Shown: positions 1 through 12,564, counted from the stretch's first letter. The stretch is 64,000 nucleotides of DNA from Schistosoma mansoni (GCF_000237925.1 NC_031495.1:14643749-14707748), one strand, 5' to 3'. Notes: a model not told the origin generated them from the sequence alone. Numbers and translations: made by a program.

Positions 1-1670
1 AGTCTGTTAAAATATTACTCGTCAAAATTATTAGCTTGTATGTTGTTGAAGAAATGTAATAAGTTCATCGTATTCGAGAAACCTTGTTTTTTCCCCCTAT
101 AAATTTGTCAAGGAATTCATTTGGGTGATAATCAGTCACCGATCTGTGAATACTCTCAGTTGTCACAACTGTGATAAAAAGATTTGTTAAATATCATCAT
201 TGTTGTCTTATAACATGTGGTCAACGATAGTTCCTTCTCTCCAGATCCGTTCATGCAGAGGCTCTTTAACAGCTTTCTTAGGAACATTATTTTCACTTCT
301 TCTGTGGCTGTAATATTCGAAAATCAAAGAAAATGATGAATCAATCTTAGAGAGTTGGTAAATTTTTACTAGTGCTTCTCATAAAATACTAAGCTCAGAA
401 ACATCACTTGTCATATTGACGTACTTTGATCACTGTTCTTCACGTGAACGTATCTGTTGGTCTTTTTCCTCAGCCTTATGCTTAATTTATCACATTAAGA
501 CTTCCAATAAACCATAGTCAGGAATAATTTGGACGTGTCCCTCTCTAAGTGTCTGCTCACGAAATTTACTGTCTCAGTAAGGTCACCTGTGAAGGTGATG
601 CCTGTGTACAATTTTCATATATACTGACGACCCTAAACAGTCCTACAGCCCCACTAAGTGTAAATAAACGGTTATGTGCGCTATGGCTGATGAATGCCAG
701 TTAGTTACAACCTTAAGCGTACAACAAGCAAAAAAAATATTTCTTCCTGCATACTTAATGTTCTAAACATCATACGTTAATTTGTCTGTCATTATGTAAT
801 CGGCGCTTCTTGGAAATTAGGAAGACATTGACAACAGTTCAATGTTTACCCAAGTTTTATGTATCAAAAAGCATAAGATCAATATTTGTGAGCCAACTAT
901 AAACATCTTTTCAGGAATAGAAATTATCAACAACCTTCATCTAAACACGGTTTACCTATAAAATAACATGGTTCGTCCAGTTATATGTAAAAATAATTAT
1001 GGATATAATCTTGACTAGAGGAATTTCACAGTAGACAGGAATTCTCAACATTTGATATTCAGATCAAAACCTAACAATATACGTTATGATATAAATCTAG
1101 TGAACTCATACGCTAAAAGAAAAGGTTATACACAATAGATTAGTAATGCTATGACAAAACTTTCTACTGATCTAACTATCATCGAAGACTAGTCGATTGA
1201 GATATACTTTTGTCTTACAGCTTTTCAATCTCCATAATTAACACATTAGTAATTATCTGTATAGAGAGGATTGTAGAAATACATGAATGTTATTAAGTCT
1301 ACAAACGGATCTTAACAAATAAGTGTATATATGAATATTTATTCTTACATATTTTGAGTGACTAAAATTTTCTAATTTTATCAATATGAAAAAAGATTCA
1401 CTAGTAATACTGTATAAACTCAGGTGTTGTTTTCTTTCATAATGCAGACTAAATTCTTCAGTATCTTAAACACAATTTCAGATATCCTTATTATCCATCA
1501 ATCTGAGATTTTTTCATGATATGAACATGTACAACGATTTTTTTAGTAAACAAAAAAGAAAAGAGTATTCTTTCTAGATGTATGAAGATTGTAAATATGT
1601 CTTCTAGAAGTTGTTATTATTATTATGTTATGCTCTAATACATGGATAAAAAGTAATAAGTTAATACTTT
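1..1670. other. No gene or repeat recognised
   Basis: AT-rich DNA downstream of the channel gene. No coding pattern, RNA gene or repeated unit shared with the rest of the window was found. Confidence 0.5.
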
Positions 1671-2205
1671 AATCAGAAGGGGTTTTGTGGAGATTTCAAG
1701 ATTTTCATAGTTGAAATCATGAGTCAATTGAAGCTAGACCATCATGGAAAACCTAGAAGCACTGGATGGCCGTTTCTTTCATTATGGGACTCCTCAGCAG
1801 TGCTCATCCACGATCCCGCACTCGCGAGATTTGAACCCAGGACCTACCAGTCTCATACCAGAGCACTTAACCTCCAGACTACTGAGCCTGCATCCAATGG
1901 TGTTAATGCCTAACTTCAACCAATCCACGAAGTTTGAGCAACCGTTCACCAATTGTCTTCAATGAGTTGATATTTCACAACAGACCTGGTTGAACTCTAC
2001 TGGTCACTGTTTTTCACTAGAACTCCAGAAAATATCTCTTGAAGTCAGTCACGAAAGAAACTGGTAGGTCCTGGATTCGAATCGTGGATGCGTACTGTTG
2101 AGGATTCCGACAATAGGACGAAACGGCCGTCCAGTGCTTCCAGAGTTTCCATGGTAGTCTAGCTTCAATTGACTCATGATTTCGACTATGATAATACTTA
2201 AATTT
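1671..2205. mobile_element. Family A hammerhead SINE, foldback unit
   Basis: The left arm (1671 to about 2055) is a nearly full-length family A copy in minus orientation. In its sense direction it has a unique head, a tRNA-like part with A and B boxes, a hammerhead region and a tail ending in CCCCTTCTGAT. The right arm (about 2060-2205) is a plus copy of the B-box end, hammerhead and tail only. The layout matches the unit at 36607-37216. The hammerhead in the left arm has a disrupted helix II; the right one starts UUGAGGA rather than CUGAGGA. Confidence 0.8.
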
Positions 2206-2953
2206 TTTACATCTTAACATTATTCAAAAGATTATAATTGAAACAAATAGAATTCAATGATTGTCAACAAATTAATTTATTATTATTAAACATTCAATAT
2301 ACAATTAAATATGTAATACATAATGATGACATAATAATGATAATTTACATTCTACATATGATTAAATAAATTTCTTTTCTCTTTGTTTTTTTCGTTTTGT
2401 TTTTTTGTTTGGAAAATAAATTTTTTAAAACTAATTTGTAAAAAGGAAATATTTAACTTCAATATAATATTTCAATCGAATCATTAAAGAATATACAATA
2501 ATAATAATGATATTATTATTATGTACTTAGATTTAAATAATTATACAATTAAAAAATAATTTGAAAACCGCGAAAACAAAAAGAAAAATAAAGAAACAAA
2601 CTATTTGTTTTAATTATATTAAATAAAACTGATCTATTCTCAAATGATTGAATGAATGGGATACACTTTTGACAGAAAATGATTGAATATTTAATGTATA
2701 TTATACATCTATCTATCCCTGATTAATTAATTTATTAGGATTGTCTTGTCTCTTATTTTTTTTTTCAACTGTTTCATATAACATGTTGTTTCTAAGAGAG
2801 AGAGAGAGTAATAAAGTAAGAAATTTAATGGAATTATTGATTCGTCATTGATAAAAAAAAAGAAGAAATGAAGTGGATAAATGGAAAGGTAAAAGAAGTC
2901 ATAGATGTATAACTAATTATCACTTAAAAGCAGAAAAAACACAATATAACTAT
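2206..2953. other. Simple AT-rich spacer
   Basis: Long A/T runs, short ATT repeats near 2275-2350 and 2500-2525, and a short GA run near 2797-2809. Nothing coding. Confidence 0.5.
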
Positions 2954-3152
2954 GATGGAGTTTTGTTCTCTGAGCTGGATGGTTTGGTCGTGGAGCTTTC
3001 ATCGTCCTTCTGAACGACATCATCAGCACAAACTTCGGGTAGATGATGATGTCGTTCAGAAGAACGATGAGAGCTCCACGACCAAACCATCCAGCTCAGA
3101 GAAGAAAACTCCATCAAAATCACCCATCTGAGCTACAAATCTTCTCCACACA
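2954..3152. mobile_element. Family E foldback element, copy 1
   Basis: Two inverted arms of roughly 73 bp (2954 to about 3029 and 3044-3115, sharing GAGCTGGATGGTTTGGTC and its complement) flank a short loop with AACTTCGGGTAG. A tail (CACCCATCTGAGC and on) follows only the right arm. The same unit recurs at 15510-15726 and 61944-62206. No coding capacity or tRNA head is visible. Confidence 0.75.
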
Positions 3153-3374
3153 TTTTAATGTTTGTTTTAATTGTTTATGGCATTACAGATAGAATAAATA
3201 CTTTCCATATTTGTTCATTTCATTAAATTGTACAGTGATTAAATATAGTTCCCAAACATTTCTTTTTTAAGGAATTAATAACAACTGCACTAGAAATGAT
3301 TCTCTATAGTTTGAATATCATAGATCTTTAAGTTTTCTATGTTCTAAATAATAAGAAAGAAAGTAAAACACTTT

Positions 3375-3380
3375 TTTATT
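3375..3380 (-). promoter_or_regulatory. Candidate polyadenylation signal of the channel gene
   Basis: AATAAA on the minus strand about 65 nt after the stop codon. A weaker ATTAAA lies at about 3415-3420. In such AT-rich DNA this hexamer is common, so assignment rests only on its position. Confidence 0.45.
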
Positions 3381-3444
3381 GTGTTTATCTAATTGCATAG
3401 GTTTTTAAGAGTTTTTTAATAAACTGCATAAAAACTAAAGTGTC

Positions 3445-5787
3445 TTAAGATGACTTTTGTATTTTGATAGATGGTAGTTTACTAGTGAGAGAATGTGCAT
3501 TAGTTTCAGTTTCACTTTGAGACTCTTCATTAAGCTGTTGAAATAATTCTTTTGATGTTGGAATCTTTGTAGGTATAAACTGTACATCAGTGGGTGCATG
3601 AGTTAATTTTACAGATGGCATACGTATAGGAACAGGTGAACGTATAGTTGGTGTTGCTTGAGATGATAATGTATCGGTTATTTTAATTTGATTCACACGA
3701 TCAACAACTTTTTCTAATATAGCTTCAATACGTTCTAATCGGCTATCTATTTGATTATTACGTAATTGTATACTTTCACTAGTAGTTGTTCCATCAGAAC
3801 TACTTGCATTTTGACTGGTATATGGTCCCCTAAAACTAACTCCTGTACCCAATGTTTGTCTACTATTTTGTAATGCAAAACTTTGTATTAAAATAAATTT
3901 TAATACAGCGTCAATTTCTTGTTTATATAATTTACCACGATCATCTGATTCACCCATTAATAATTTAATTCGCCTATTATTCTCTTCCTTAATTTTAATT
4001 AGTTGGTTTTCTCTAGTTAAATGTTTTTTCAAATTACTATTCTCTTCATCAGGTGATTCATTTTCTTGCTCCTCCAAGTCATCATTTGACTCAGTTTTAA
4101 ACAATTTTTTATTTCTTCCAAATGGGAATTTTATATTCTTACAAAAGCATTGACTAGTACCAATGTAGAAACAACGAAATAATTCATAAATTATGCATAA
4201 TGTATTGAATGGTGGTGGTAATAATGTTCGTTCACTATATTCTTTAACCATTTTATAACGTCCAGCTAACCAATGTGCTGTTGACTTTTGATCAATTCTT
4301 GATACTGTATTACTGAACAATGCAATAAGTAGATTGATTAAGATAATATTAACAATTCCAACATATAGCACCAGAACAAAAAATATAACTGTATTAAATC
4401 CTAATTCACTGCCACAATATTTATTATCTTCACATGTCTCTTCTTCTAAAACAATACTCACTTCAAATATACTATAGAAGGCACGTCGAAATAATTCACT
4501 AAATGACATGAGCACTCCAAGTCTCTGCATATCACGTTGACGTGATAATTCAGTAATGTTCATTAAATGCTTTTTTTGACGTTGCCCATGTGTCTCATAA
4601 AAACTATTTGGATATATTAATCCTTGAAACCACACTCCATAAGAGATAATGAAAATTGCAAATACTATTAATAATGGTATCAAATCTTTACGTAACATAT
4701 CAGCCATCATTTTAAGTCGTGGACCAATAATTGGTGAAATTGAAGTAATATGAAGAGTTCTCATGTAAAAAAGATTTAGACCAAGCATATAAAGATTACG
4801 AGTTGTATAAAGTATAACATCATGGGCTTCTTCAAATTCCGACCCATGTTTATTTACTACATTCATTCTTGTACAAAATCCAATAGATGTCAAAGTGATT
4901 GCAAACACATCGATCCAATTCCAACCATCTCTTAAATAATCACTGAATCCATCTCGAGATGCTTCAAGTATCAGCTGTCTTAACTCCTCAAATGCATAAC
5001 CCAATACATAAGATAAAGAAACTATTTCCATTCGACTACAGGAAAAATGTAGATTATATACACATACAACTGAAAACAACATCAAGAATAGTAAGTGAAA
5101 TAAAGAGTGTAGACAAAATTTCATTGAAGGTGACAAATAAACTCCTGTGACAAAATGTAATCTTGGTGAAGAGGTCCATCCAAATTGATTTGACATACGT
5201 TCGTAAATACCTACATGTGGTTTAGGACCTTGAGATGAATGAACCGAGATGGTGTTCTGAACTTTCGTTGTCTTTGTGCGCTTTGTAACTAACGGATTGT
5301 TAGTTAATTGAGGTGTAGCAGGGAAAACTTTAGTTATAATATGACCACTAGATTTTACATCCGTACGACTTGTTGAATCACTGAGTAAGTTGGGAGTCAC
5401 TTTACCCCCCGATGCTGCACTGGCTGTTATACTTCTTATTAACTCTGCACGTTTAAGTTCTTTTTTCGTTCTGTATTCAAAATAAAAGAGCCCAGCGACG
5501 GGAAAAAACTTGCACGTCCATCTCATCCATATAGGTAAACAAATCAAAACTCCATGCCATCGTTCATCCAGAAGTCTTTGACAGCAAGATAAGCTTAACA
5601 CATTAGTACATTTAGCTTTGGCGCATAAATCTATTAATGAAATTCCTCCGAATGTACGCAAAGGTGCATTCAACATTGAACGACATATCATTTTTTCTGG
5701 AGTGTTATCTTTAAGAAAAACCAAGTTGAGTACATCAACAGCGATAGCTTCTAATCGGTCAGCAAAAGTGATCAGTTCACCTAACAT
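3445..5787 (-). CDS. TRPM-like ankyrin cation channel, exon 3 (residues 601-1380): pore and C-terminus
   Basis: The acceptor AG lies at 5788-5789 (phase 0) and the TAA stop ends the exon. The region at 601-690 has the TRPM pre-S1 signature (AKAKC, then CCQRLLDERWHG). Hydrophobic segments fit S1 (about 826-848), S2 (854-876), S3 (888-906, GWNWIDVFAI), S4 (927-948), S5 (968-990, LLIVFAIFIISYGVWF), a pore helix near 1030-1045, two Cys (1052 and 1058) placed like the TRPM pore-loop cysteines, and S6 (1064-1092, NIILINLLIALFSNT). After S6 comes a TRP-helix-like stretch, RYKMVKEYSERTLLPPP, very close to TRPM. Two C-terminal coiled coils are likely (about 1180-1215 and 1274-1302), as in TRPM tetramers. 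The product should be a plasma-membrane cation channel; ion selectivity and ligand cannot be read from the sequence. A TRPS (soromelastatin) placement is the main alternative. Confidence 0.93.
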   Translation of the reverse strand: MLGELITFADRLEAIAVDVLNLVFLKDNTPEKMICRSMLNAPLRTFGGISLIDLCAKAKCTNVLSLSCCQRLLDERWHGVLICLPIWMRWTCKFFPVAGLFYFEYRTKKELKRAELIRSITASAASGGKVTPNLLSDSTSRTDVKSSGHIITKVFPATPQLTNNPLVTKRTKTTKVQNTISVHSSQGPKPHVGIYERMSNQFGWTSSPRLHFVTGVYLSPSMKFCLHSLFHLLFLMLFSVVCVYNLHFSCSRMEIVSLSYVLGYAFEELRQLILEASRDGFSDYLRDGWNWIDVFAITLTSIGFCTRMNVVNKHGSEFEEAHDVILYTTRNLYMLGLNLFYMRTLHITSISPIIGPRLKMMADMLRKDLIPLLIVFAIFIISYGVWFQGLIYPNSFYETHGQRQKKHLMNITELSRQRDMQRLGVLMSFSELFRRAFYSIFEVSIVLEEETCEDNKYCGSELGFNTVIFFVLVLYVGIVNIILINLLIALFSNTVSRIDQKSTAHWLAGRYKMVKEYSERTLLPPPFNTLCIIYELFRCFYIGTSQCFCKNIKFPFGRNKKLFKTESNDDLEEQENESPDEENSNLKKHLTRENQLIKIKEENNRRIKLLMGESDDRGKLYKQEIDAVLKFILIQSFALQNSRQTLGTGVSFRGPYTSQNASSSDGTTTSESIQLRNNQIDSRLERIEAILEKVVDRVNQIKITDTLSSQATPTIRSPVPIRMPSVKLTHAPTDVQFIPTKIPTSKELFQQLNEESQSETETNAHSLTSKLPSIKIQKSS

Positions 5788-6071
5788 CTAAAAATTAATT
5801 CAAATAAAAATAAATTTCCTTAAAATTTCATGAGTAATCTAAAAAAGACATACAGGATTATTGAAAACTCACTTTACTATCATTTCAGTCGAATGACATT
5901 CTATCGGTTCTTTAATAGATTTATATATATTTCAACAACTGTTAAGAATAACTGTAGTAAGAAAATGTTTCTCAGATCTAATTTGCTTTTACTGTAAATG
6001 ACATTTAACTGCTTACTATATTCTACAAAGTATAATCTAAAAATATTTTCCTTGCTCAGTTGGTAAACAAA

Positions 6072-6492
6072 NNNNNNNNNNNNNNNNNNNNNNNNNNNNN
6101 NNNNNNNNNNNNNNNNNNNNNNNNNNNNNNNNNNNNNNNNNNNNNNNNNNNNNNNNNNNNNNNNNNNNNNNNNNNNNNNNNNNNNNNNNNNNNNNNNNNN
6201 NNNNNNNNNNNNNNNNNNNNNNNNNNNNNNNNNNNNNNNNNNNNNNNNNNNNNNNNNNNNNNNNNNNNNNNNNNNNNNNNNNNNNNNNNNNNNNNNNNNN
6301 NNNNNNNNNNNNNNNNNNNNNNNNNNNNNNNNNNNNNNNNNNNNNNNNNNNNNNNNNNNNNNNNNNNNNNNNNNNNNNNNNNNNNNNNNNNNNNNNNNNN
6401 NNNNNNNNNNNNNNNNNNNNNNNNNNNNNNNNNNNNNNNNNNNNNNNNNNNNNNNNNNNNNNNNNNNNNNNNNNNNNNNNNNNNNNNNNNNN
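6072..6492. other. Assembly gap (Ns)
   Basis: 421 unknown bases inside intron 2. The right edge falls inside a family A SINE head, so the missing part probably holds the rest of a foldback unit. Confidence 0.99.
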
Positions 6493-6705
6493 ATTAACAC
6501 CGTTAGATGCCGGCTCAGTGGTCTATCGGTTAAGGGCTCTGGCTCGAGACTGGTAGGTCCTTGGTTCGAATCTCGCGAGTGCGGGATCGTGGGTGCGCAC
6601 TGCTGAGGAGTCCCATAATAGGATGAGACGGCCATCCAGTGCTTCTAGGTTTTCCATGATGGTCTAGCTTCAATTGACTCAGGATCTCAACTCTATAAAA
6701 TGTTC
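6493..6705 (+). mobile_element. Family A hammerhead SINE, plus copy next to gap
   Basis: Starts inside the element, just before the tRNA-like part: A box GGCTCAGTGG near 6513-6522 and B box GGTTCGAATC near 6562-6571. The hammerhead region follows at about 6600-6645, where the GAAA box reads GAGA, so activity is doubtful. The tail with CTTCAATTGACTCA ends near 6705. Confidence 0.85.
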
Positions 6706-6804
6706 CATCTACTAAGCAATGTATTTATGTACTTAAAATGGTAATCCCATAGAAGAGACTGAATTTATCGAGTTTTACAATTATCAATCATTTATTTATA
6801 CCCA

Positions 6805-7130
6805 ATTGTAGTGAACAGAACACCGGTTGGGGATAATCGAATGTAAAAATTACAGACTGTCTCACTAAATTCTGATAACCATACAATCAACAGTTAATTT
6901 GCAAAATAACCATCAATTGTCTCAATCTTAACTGTTCTTTCTGCAAATATCAGTTCATCTTCTCTAATTCTATTGTTCATACATTTTCCCACCAATTGCG
7001 CTACATTTCAGTTCTTTCCTTATCGGTCTTCTACCAAAATACATTCTATGTCTGACTATCGCCATATACTACTTATATAGATATAAGTAGACCACACTAC
7101 ACGATGAGCTGAAAACATCCTTATTGATAA
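6805..7130 (+). repeat. Family F dispersed repeat, diverged copy
   Basis: Begins with TAGTGAACAGAAC and contains the blocks AATTTGCAAAAT, TCAATTGTCTCAA, AACTGTTC and a closing TACTTATATAGAT region. The same order of blocks is seen at 45945-46480 and, on the minus strand, at 59575-59945. No coding pattern is seen. Its class is unknown; a terminal region of a larger retroelement is possible. Confidence 0.6.
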
Positions 7131-7600
7131 AGTTATAACAAGAAAAGATAATCTTAAGTATCGTTTCAGATGGCTGGCAAATACTTCTGAAGAAATATCA
7201 CCTTTATATTTTGTGCTTATATATATAATAAGTTTGTAGAGTTCCACTTAAATATGGTACCTTTATATAAATCATTTTATGTAACTCTATAAAATAAAGA
7301 TTTAATATGACAGAAAATTTATTTGACGGATCAGTGAATAGCTAGTGATGCAATGCTTTGAAGTTCGTCTTAGATACAACTGATCTTTAGTATAGAATGA
7401 TTATCAATTTAGGGTAACGAAAATCATGATGAGCTTCTTTTTATGTTAAAAGATTTGGAGTAACCATTATGAAGCATTTGAAACCACATTAGTTCCTAAT
7501 AAGTATTAAGAAGCCATGGCTAATCTGCTTATTGACTATTTTTAAACAACAAAAGTGTTAAAAATTATTTATTTGTTTTAAAATTATGTACATAACTTAC

Positions 7601-8966
7601 TTGTTGAGGAAAAGTAGGTTCTTTGTGAAGTCGACGAAGAATAAGTGTCACTAAAACTGCTGCTGGTAGAACATCAAATTGTCTCATTCGAATTAACTGT
7701 TCAACGACACGAAATCGTCCACAAATGATTGCTAAGAATAACAATGATCTGTGCATTGGGCGAAGAATCACAATTTTATTGGTACTTAATGATTTGAATG
7801 TAAGTAAACCGCTCATTGATTGTAGAACAGTTCGAAAATCATGAGCTTTTAAATTTTCTTGAAATGCACCTTGAACGTGTGTAAAAACACCAGTACCATT
7901 TTCATAGCAATCAGAAAATAGTTCTGACATTTGTTTTAGGCTAATTTGTTGTGCAGTTTCAAAATCATCTAATGAAATGTGATCTGTAGGCATCGTTATA
8001 CTATCACTTATTTTACTAAAATCCATGGGAAGTGTAGAAGTGTTCGATTTGCTTTGTCGCCAGGCCATAGAATCTCTTAGTGTTTCTAATAACTCTACAT
8101 TATCATTTAATAAAATCTTACGCCATATGCTCATTATATTCGTACTATCGACTTTAACAGTTTTTGTGAAATTTCCCAACTGACCTTTGCTAACATCGGT
8201 CGTATCCATTTTATCAGCTAAACGACGAATAAATGAATAACCTTTACGAGATCTTTTATGCATATCAGCACTTAAACCTGGACTGGGTTCTCTTTTGGCA
8301 CTCATTACAGCGTATGGTTCACAAGCTGTCATACCACCTAATCCAGTACGTTCCTTTAGCTTTTCCTCTTCGGATAATCGTTTTCTCACTTTTAGTGGAA
8401 CGATATCATCGATTAACATCAGTAAGGCAATCAATTGTTTTTTTGGCAATACATCAACTAACATCTGTGATCTACCAGCAGCATATGCTAAATCTAATGC
8501 CGTTTTTCCTTGTGAAGTAGGCAACATTGGATCAGCTCCATTATCTAATAGAATTTTTATACAATCATAATAATGATTCACAGCATCTTCACAGCTTGCA
8601 TGATGTAATGGAGTCCAGTGGTTCATATCGAGATAATTTGCAGCTGCAACTGTTTTCATGACGTTTGCTTTAAAACCCTCTGAAGAATCTTTTGCAGTTA
8701 CAGATAATTTACAATGAAATGGGTTCTGATTTTGTTTATTATTTACATCATCTTCAGCTTCCTCCTCTTCCAGAGAACATTCATTATCTTCATTCAATGC
8801 AGGTAGAAATTGAGCTGGAATGTTAAGTGGATGAAGACGAGTAGACAAAACACGTATAAGATAAGATAAAATAACTGGCTGACCAAATACTGCTGCAACA
8901 TGAATAGGTAGACGTCCATTTTCATCAGCTTCCTGTAATGATGCTGTTCCATGTTCAACTAGATAT
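7601..8966 (-). CDS. TRPM-like ankyrin cation channel, exon 2 (residues 145-600)
   Basis: The reading frame extends upstream of any Met to an AG acceptor at 8967-8968 and ends at a GTAAGT donor starting at 7600 (phase 0, after PQQ). It finishes the ankyrin repeat begun in exon 1 and adds repeats at about 158-182 (NGRLPIHVAAVFG), 260-292 (WTPLHHASC then ILLDNGADP) and 295-320 (GKTALDLAYAAG). An acidic linker (EEEEAEDD) and a long, probably flexible linker with basic and Ser-rich stretches follow. Residues about 549-600 (LLFLAIICGRF, then DVLPAAVLVTLILRRL) resemble the start of the last melastatin homology region of TRPM channels, which usually reads like a helix-turn-helix followed by a KDPxAAALxxxKxL motif. 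No SLOG-type MHR1/2 fold is apparent upstream, unlike classical TRPM proteins. Confidence 0.9.
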
Positions 8967-8968
8967 CT

Positions 8969-10650
8969 TTAAACAGTAAACAACAATGGCATGAAACAAC
9001 ATCATTGGTTAATGTTGTTGTACTAACATTAATATTATTAATAGCCTTACAATTACAACTAGGCGAAATCAAAGTTACCGGAAACTGAATTTACTATCTC
9101 ACTAAGAGTATATGTACTGTAGGATTTATCAGAGAACGAACATAGACAATTCTAAGAATAGACCTATATCATTGTGAAGAAGTGCTCAGGGAATGTAACT
9201 CTGAAGCTTGAGGGAGCCTAAGAGACAGAATCAAACATCTCGTTTTCCAAAACACTTAATCAATATATGTTCGATCATTCTGGTGTTTCATTATCCACCT
9301 TTTATGTGGAGCGATTATTTTCAGGACCTCTACTAGACAATAACAGGTTAATCACAAGAAAAAACCCTCATGAATATTAAGGACTACAATGGTATATTAT
9401 GTTCTATAATAGTAGATACGGATAATTTCTCTAAAGTAGCCATTAAAAGAATATGTTTGATCAAACCAAATGAATGCTGACGAAAACCCTGAGACAAATG
9501 AGCTATCAGTCATTTATTAGCAGAAACCTATTCTAACATTTAGGAACACCGGGTTCTTCTATCTTACTATTAGGCAGGCCTTCCAGTGGTGAATAGGAAT
9601 GATCTACTTCGTTCCATAATGGATACACGTAAGTATAAAGCCATTATTAATAATAATAGTATCCATAACACATAACTGGCAGGAGGTTGATGGGTATCAT
9701 ACATCCATTTAGAAATTATATCAATAGGCGTTTATGGATTATCAAAGAATCATGAACCTGATACTCTATTAAAACCCATAATGTACATTACAAACACTCC
9801 AGAACATGTTTAATCAAAATACCAAAGTGGCATACTGATGCCAATCTAAGATAAACTACTCAATACAATTAATGATTCTTATGAAGTCAAACCGGAAATT
9901 TTGGGATAACCACGAGAAAATGAAACAGTGGTAGGCTATTACGTTTTTTCTTTACATACCAGCATTCTAACTTTGTTTACGTTCAAAAGGACGTTATGAA
10001 AATAAATCAACGGAGTGGCCATGTGATTCCCTGTGTCCCTTATTATCACTAAATTGTTCATGTCCCACATAGAATAGCATATTTTTCCCATTGCCATTAT
10101 ATCATTAGTTAGGCTCAGATATGTAGGTCACATGTTCGTCATTAACAAAAAGACTTTCTTAAGAAACTTTTATAAACTGATATATACTTTATCATATATA
10201 AAAGTCATTCTCGAAAATGAAGATAAACTTAGCGGAATACCATCTTTAAACTCTTTAACCAAAAGGAGCTAAAATAGAAATGTACATTTAACTAACTCCA
10301 GCAGGCTAACGTATTCAAATCGGTATATCCATTTAGTGCGAAAATTTCTCTGGCTCTAAGTTTATCCAGTTGAGCATCAAAGACCATTACATCAGATTAC
10401 GCGGAACAAAGAGGAACATAAAAAAAGAATTCAGCGAAGAAAATTTTCTTTCCGACGAAACCATTTACTTAAGCTGTACATTTGTATATATAGTTATATG
10501 GAAAATATATGTCTACAGGAAGCTAGGAAAGATGGCATTATAAATTGATTCGACAATAAATAATAAATGAGGTTACGTGCTAATCAAGGGGTAAGGAAGA
10601 AAATAATTTATGGGTCAGATAATAGTTCAATTGAAAGATATGAAGAAAAG
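8969..10650. other. Intronic spacer, nothing recognised
   Basis: No repeat shared with the rest of the window and no coding pattern was found. Confidence 0.45.
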
Positions 10651-10661
10651 CGACAAACACA

Positions 10662-10765
10662 ACTCTGAGATGCAGGTACATCTAGCTGACGAGTCCCAAA
10701 TAGGACGAAACGCGCGTCCTGGCTTCCACTGCTAGCCACTATCCATCTTTGTTTACGAAAGTGTT
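10662..10765 (+). mobile_element. Family B (Sm-alpha-like) SINE, 5'-truncated
   Basis: Starts within the region after the tRNA head (ACTCTGAGATGCAGG), continues through a hammerhead and ends in the conserved TGCTAGCCACTATCCATC block. The tRNA head is absent. Confidence 0.8.
10672..10726 (+). ncRNA. Hammerhead ribozyme (family B)
   Basis: Core CTGACGA at 10686-10692, helix II GTCCC/GGAC, GAAA, a very short helix III (ACGC/GCGT), then GTC ending at 10718, the expected cleavage site. Helix I can form between CTAG and CTGG. This layout is the known minimal type I hammerhead of schistosome Sm-alpha SINEs. Activity is inferred, not shown. Confidence 0.75.
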
Positions 10766-11324
10766 CCTTTGTTAAATAATAAAAAAATATCATAAGTTGG
10801 CACTGTAGTTCTACTGTACCATCAAGGCACAATAGAACTGCAAAGAATCCCTAAATCTCACAGTATTCCATAGAACAACGAACACTCAACACAGAAATGT
10901 GTCTACAGATTACAATGTGTAGACTGTGAAGCTTTCTATATTATGAAATCTCAAACTGTGCCAAAGAAGGTATAAACGAATCAAAAAGACTTGCAAATAA
11001 TCCTGCAGAACTAGAAAATCTATAGATCAAATCAGAAATAGTAGTACATGGTATTTTTTTATTAACCATCGGATCACTATTCAAAATACTTCGATACAGT
11101 TTTAGCAATTTTAAAGTAGGATGAGTTGCTAGAATGTTTAATATATAGTTAAACCTTACCTCTATCAATACAAAAGAAGCCCTAACTACTCATTTAACAT
11201 GGATCACTTATCAAAATATCCACTCATTTAATTCTGTTCACATGTCCCATCACTAACATCCAAATATTTGAAACTCTATGTGAGATTATGGGGATTGTTG
11301 AATTTCATTGGAATCGAAAGCCGA

Positions 11325-11475
11325 TTTAATTTAGGTGACCACTGAAAACCTGGAGGCTTTGAATAACCACTTCGTCCTAGTATAAGACTCCTCAGAAATG
11401 GACATCTGCGACCTTGCATCTGGGAGTCAAACCCACAACATTTGCTCTCACTTATAAACCCTCAACCTTCAGGCC
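11325..11475 (-). mobile_element. Family A SINE, old diverged copy
   Basis: Contains recognisable antisense blocks: ACCACTGAAAACCTGG, TTCGTCCTAGTATAAGACTCCTC and a decayed B box (GAGTCAAACCCAC). It is much more diverged than other copies. Confidence 0.6.
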
Positions 11476-11684
11476 ACATTACAACTTTGATATTTTCCAT
11501 GCCAACTCACATTCACACAAACACACAAAAGTGAGCATCACAAAAAATCACCCATACCGAAATGATGTAATAACATTAATATGATTAGACCTTTTTCGAT
11601 TTTGACTGTACTAAAAGTATTCCCCTTTTTCTTCTTTTGTAGTATTTAAACTCGTGTTAACTTAATCTAGTTAGTTATTCTGTA

Positions 11685-11765
11685 AGGGAACGATATACAC
11701 TAGGTTGCGAAAGGTTAAAAAATCAATCTTCTATTCATTGGGACGTTTCAAATATATCATTATTC
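11685..11765 (+). repeat. Family D element, decayed copy
   Basis: The order of blocks ACACTAGGTTGCGAAA, then CTATTCATTGGGACGTT, then CAAATATAT follows the consensus seen intact at 46037-46215. Confidence 0.45.
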
Positions 11766-12564
11766 TTAATAACATCAGTAGGCATATTCGGTTTCTTTGA
11801 TGTTTTAGACTCAATAACAAATGTCAATGTATTGGAAAAGAGGATGATATTTTTAACCATTTTTTCTCATCAAATAATTGTTCTACAAATAACGACAACT
11901 TCCATCTCATCTAAACTTCCACTTTGACCCAACTAAATGCGTGCCTTTCAGTTTACTCATTATTGTAAGTCATTTTATAGTAGTAACAAAAATTTTGCTA
12001 TTTTTAAACGTAAATTCGGTCACTATTCTCTACGGCTATCTGAAAGTGACTGAATGTCAGCCAGCGCTAACATTCATGGAAATCTAGTTATGTTGTATTG
12101 CCTGAATTATCATTCAAGATGTTCTAAAATTACAAAAACTAACTCACAGGAAGTTGAATCAGAAATTTGTACTTGGATTAGGGTTTAGGAGCTCATTGAT
12201 TAACTCGTGATCTCTGTATAAGAAAGTGACGTTTATTTTCCTATTTTACCATAGTCTAATGATTTTCTAGCTTTAAAATTTGTTATTCCCACTTACTGGT
12301 TTATTCATTATAACTATATTCATCAAGTAAATAGTCATGTTCGACATCTTCGAAAAATTGATTTTACTCTGCTGAATTTATTTACCTTGAGGACTATCAC
12401 ATAACCTATATTTGACATACCGTAAAATGGAATCAACAAACATTGTGAAATGAAGTGAATACATCTATTTTCACGTGCTCTAGATCTTATCTACTGATTT
12501 ATATAGATAAAATGTTTTATAAATGTGACTTCGTGAGTAAATTGAATACAGTTATTCATAGAAT

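Larger units (their letters stand above)
5788..7600 (-). other. Intron 2 of the channel gene
   Basis: It runs from GT at 7600-7599 to AG at 5789-5788 (minus strand). It contains the 421-base run of Ns, a family A SINE next to the gap, and a family F repeat. Short reading frames inside it have no recognisable product. Confidence 0.85.

Noticed and set aside
3000-3090. Hammerhead in family E (CTGATGA followed later by GATGAAAGC)
   Set aside because: Order of core boxes and spacing do not fit: extra bases lie between helix II and GAAA, and there is no cleavage triplet in place.
8233-8570. Plus-strand frames opposite exon 2
   Set aside because: Antisense shadows of the channel coding sequence.
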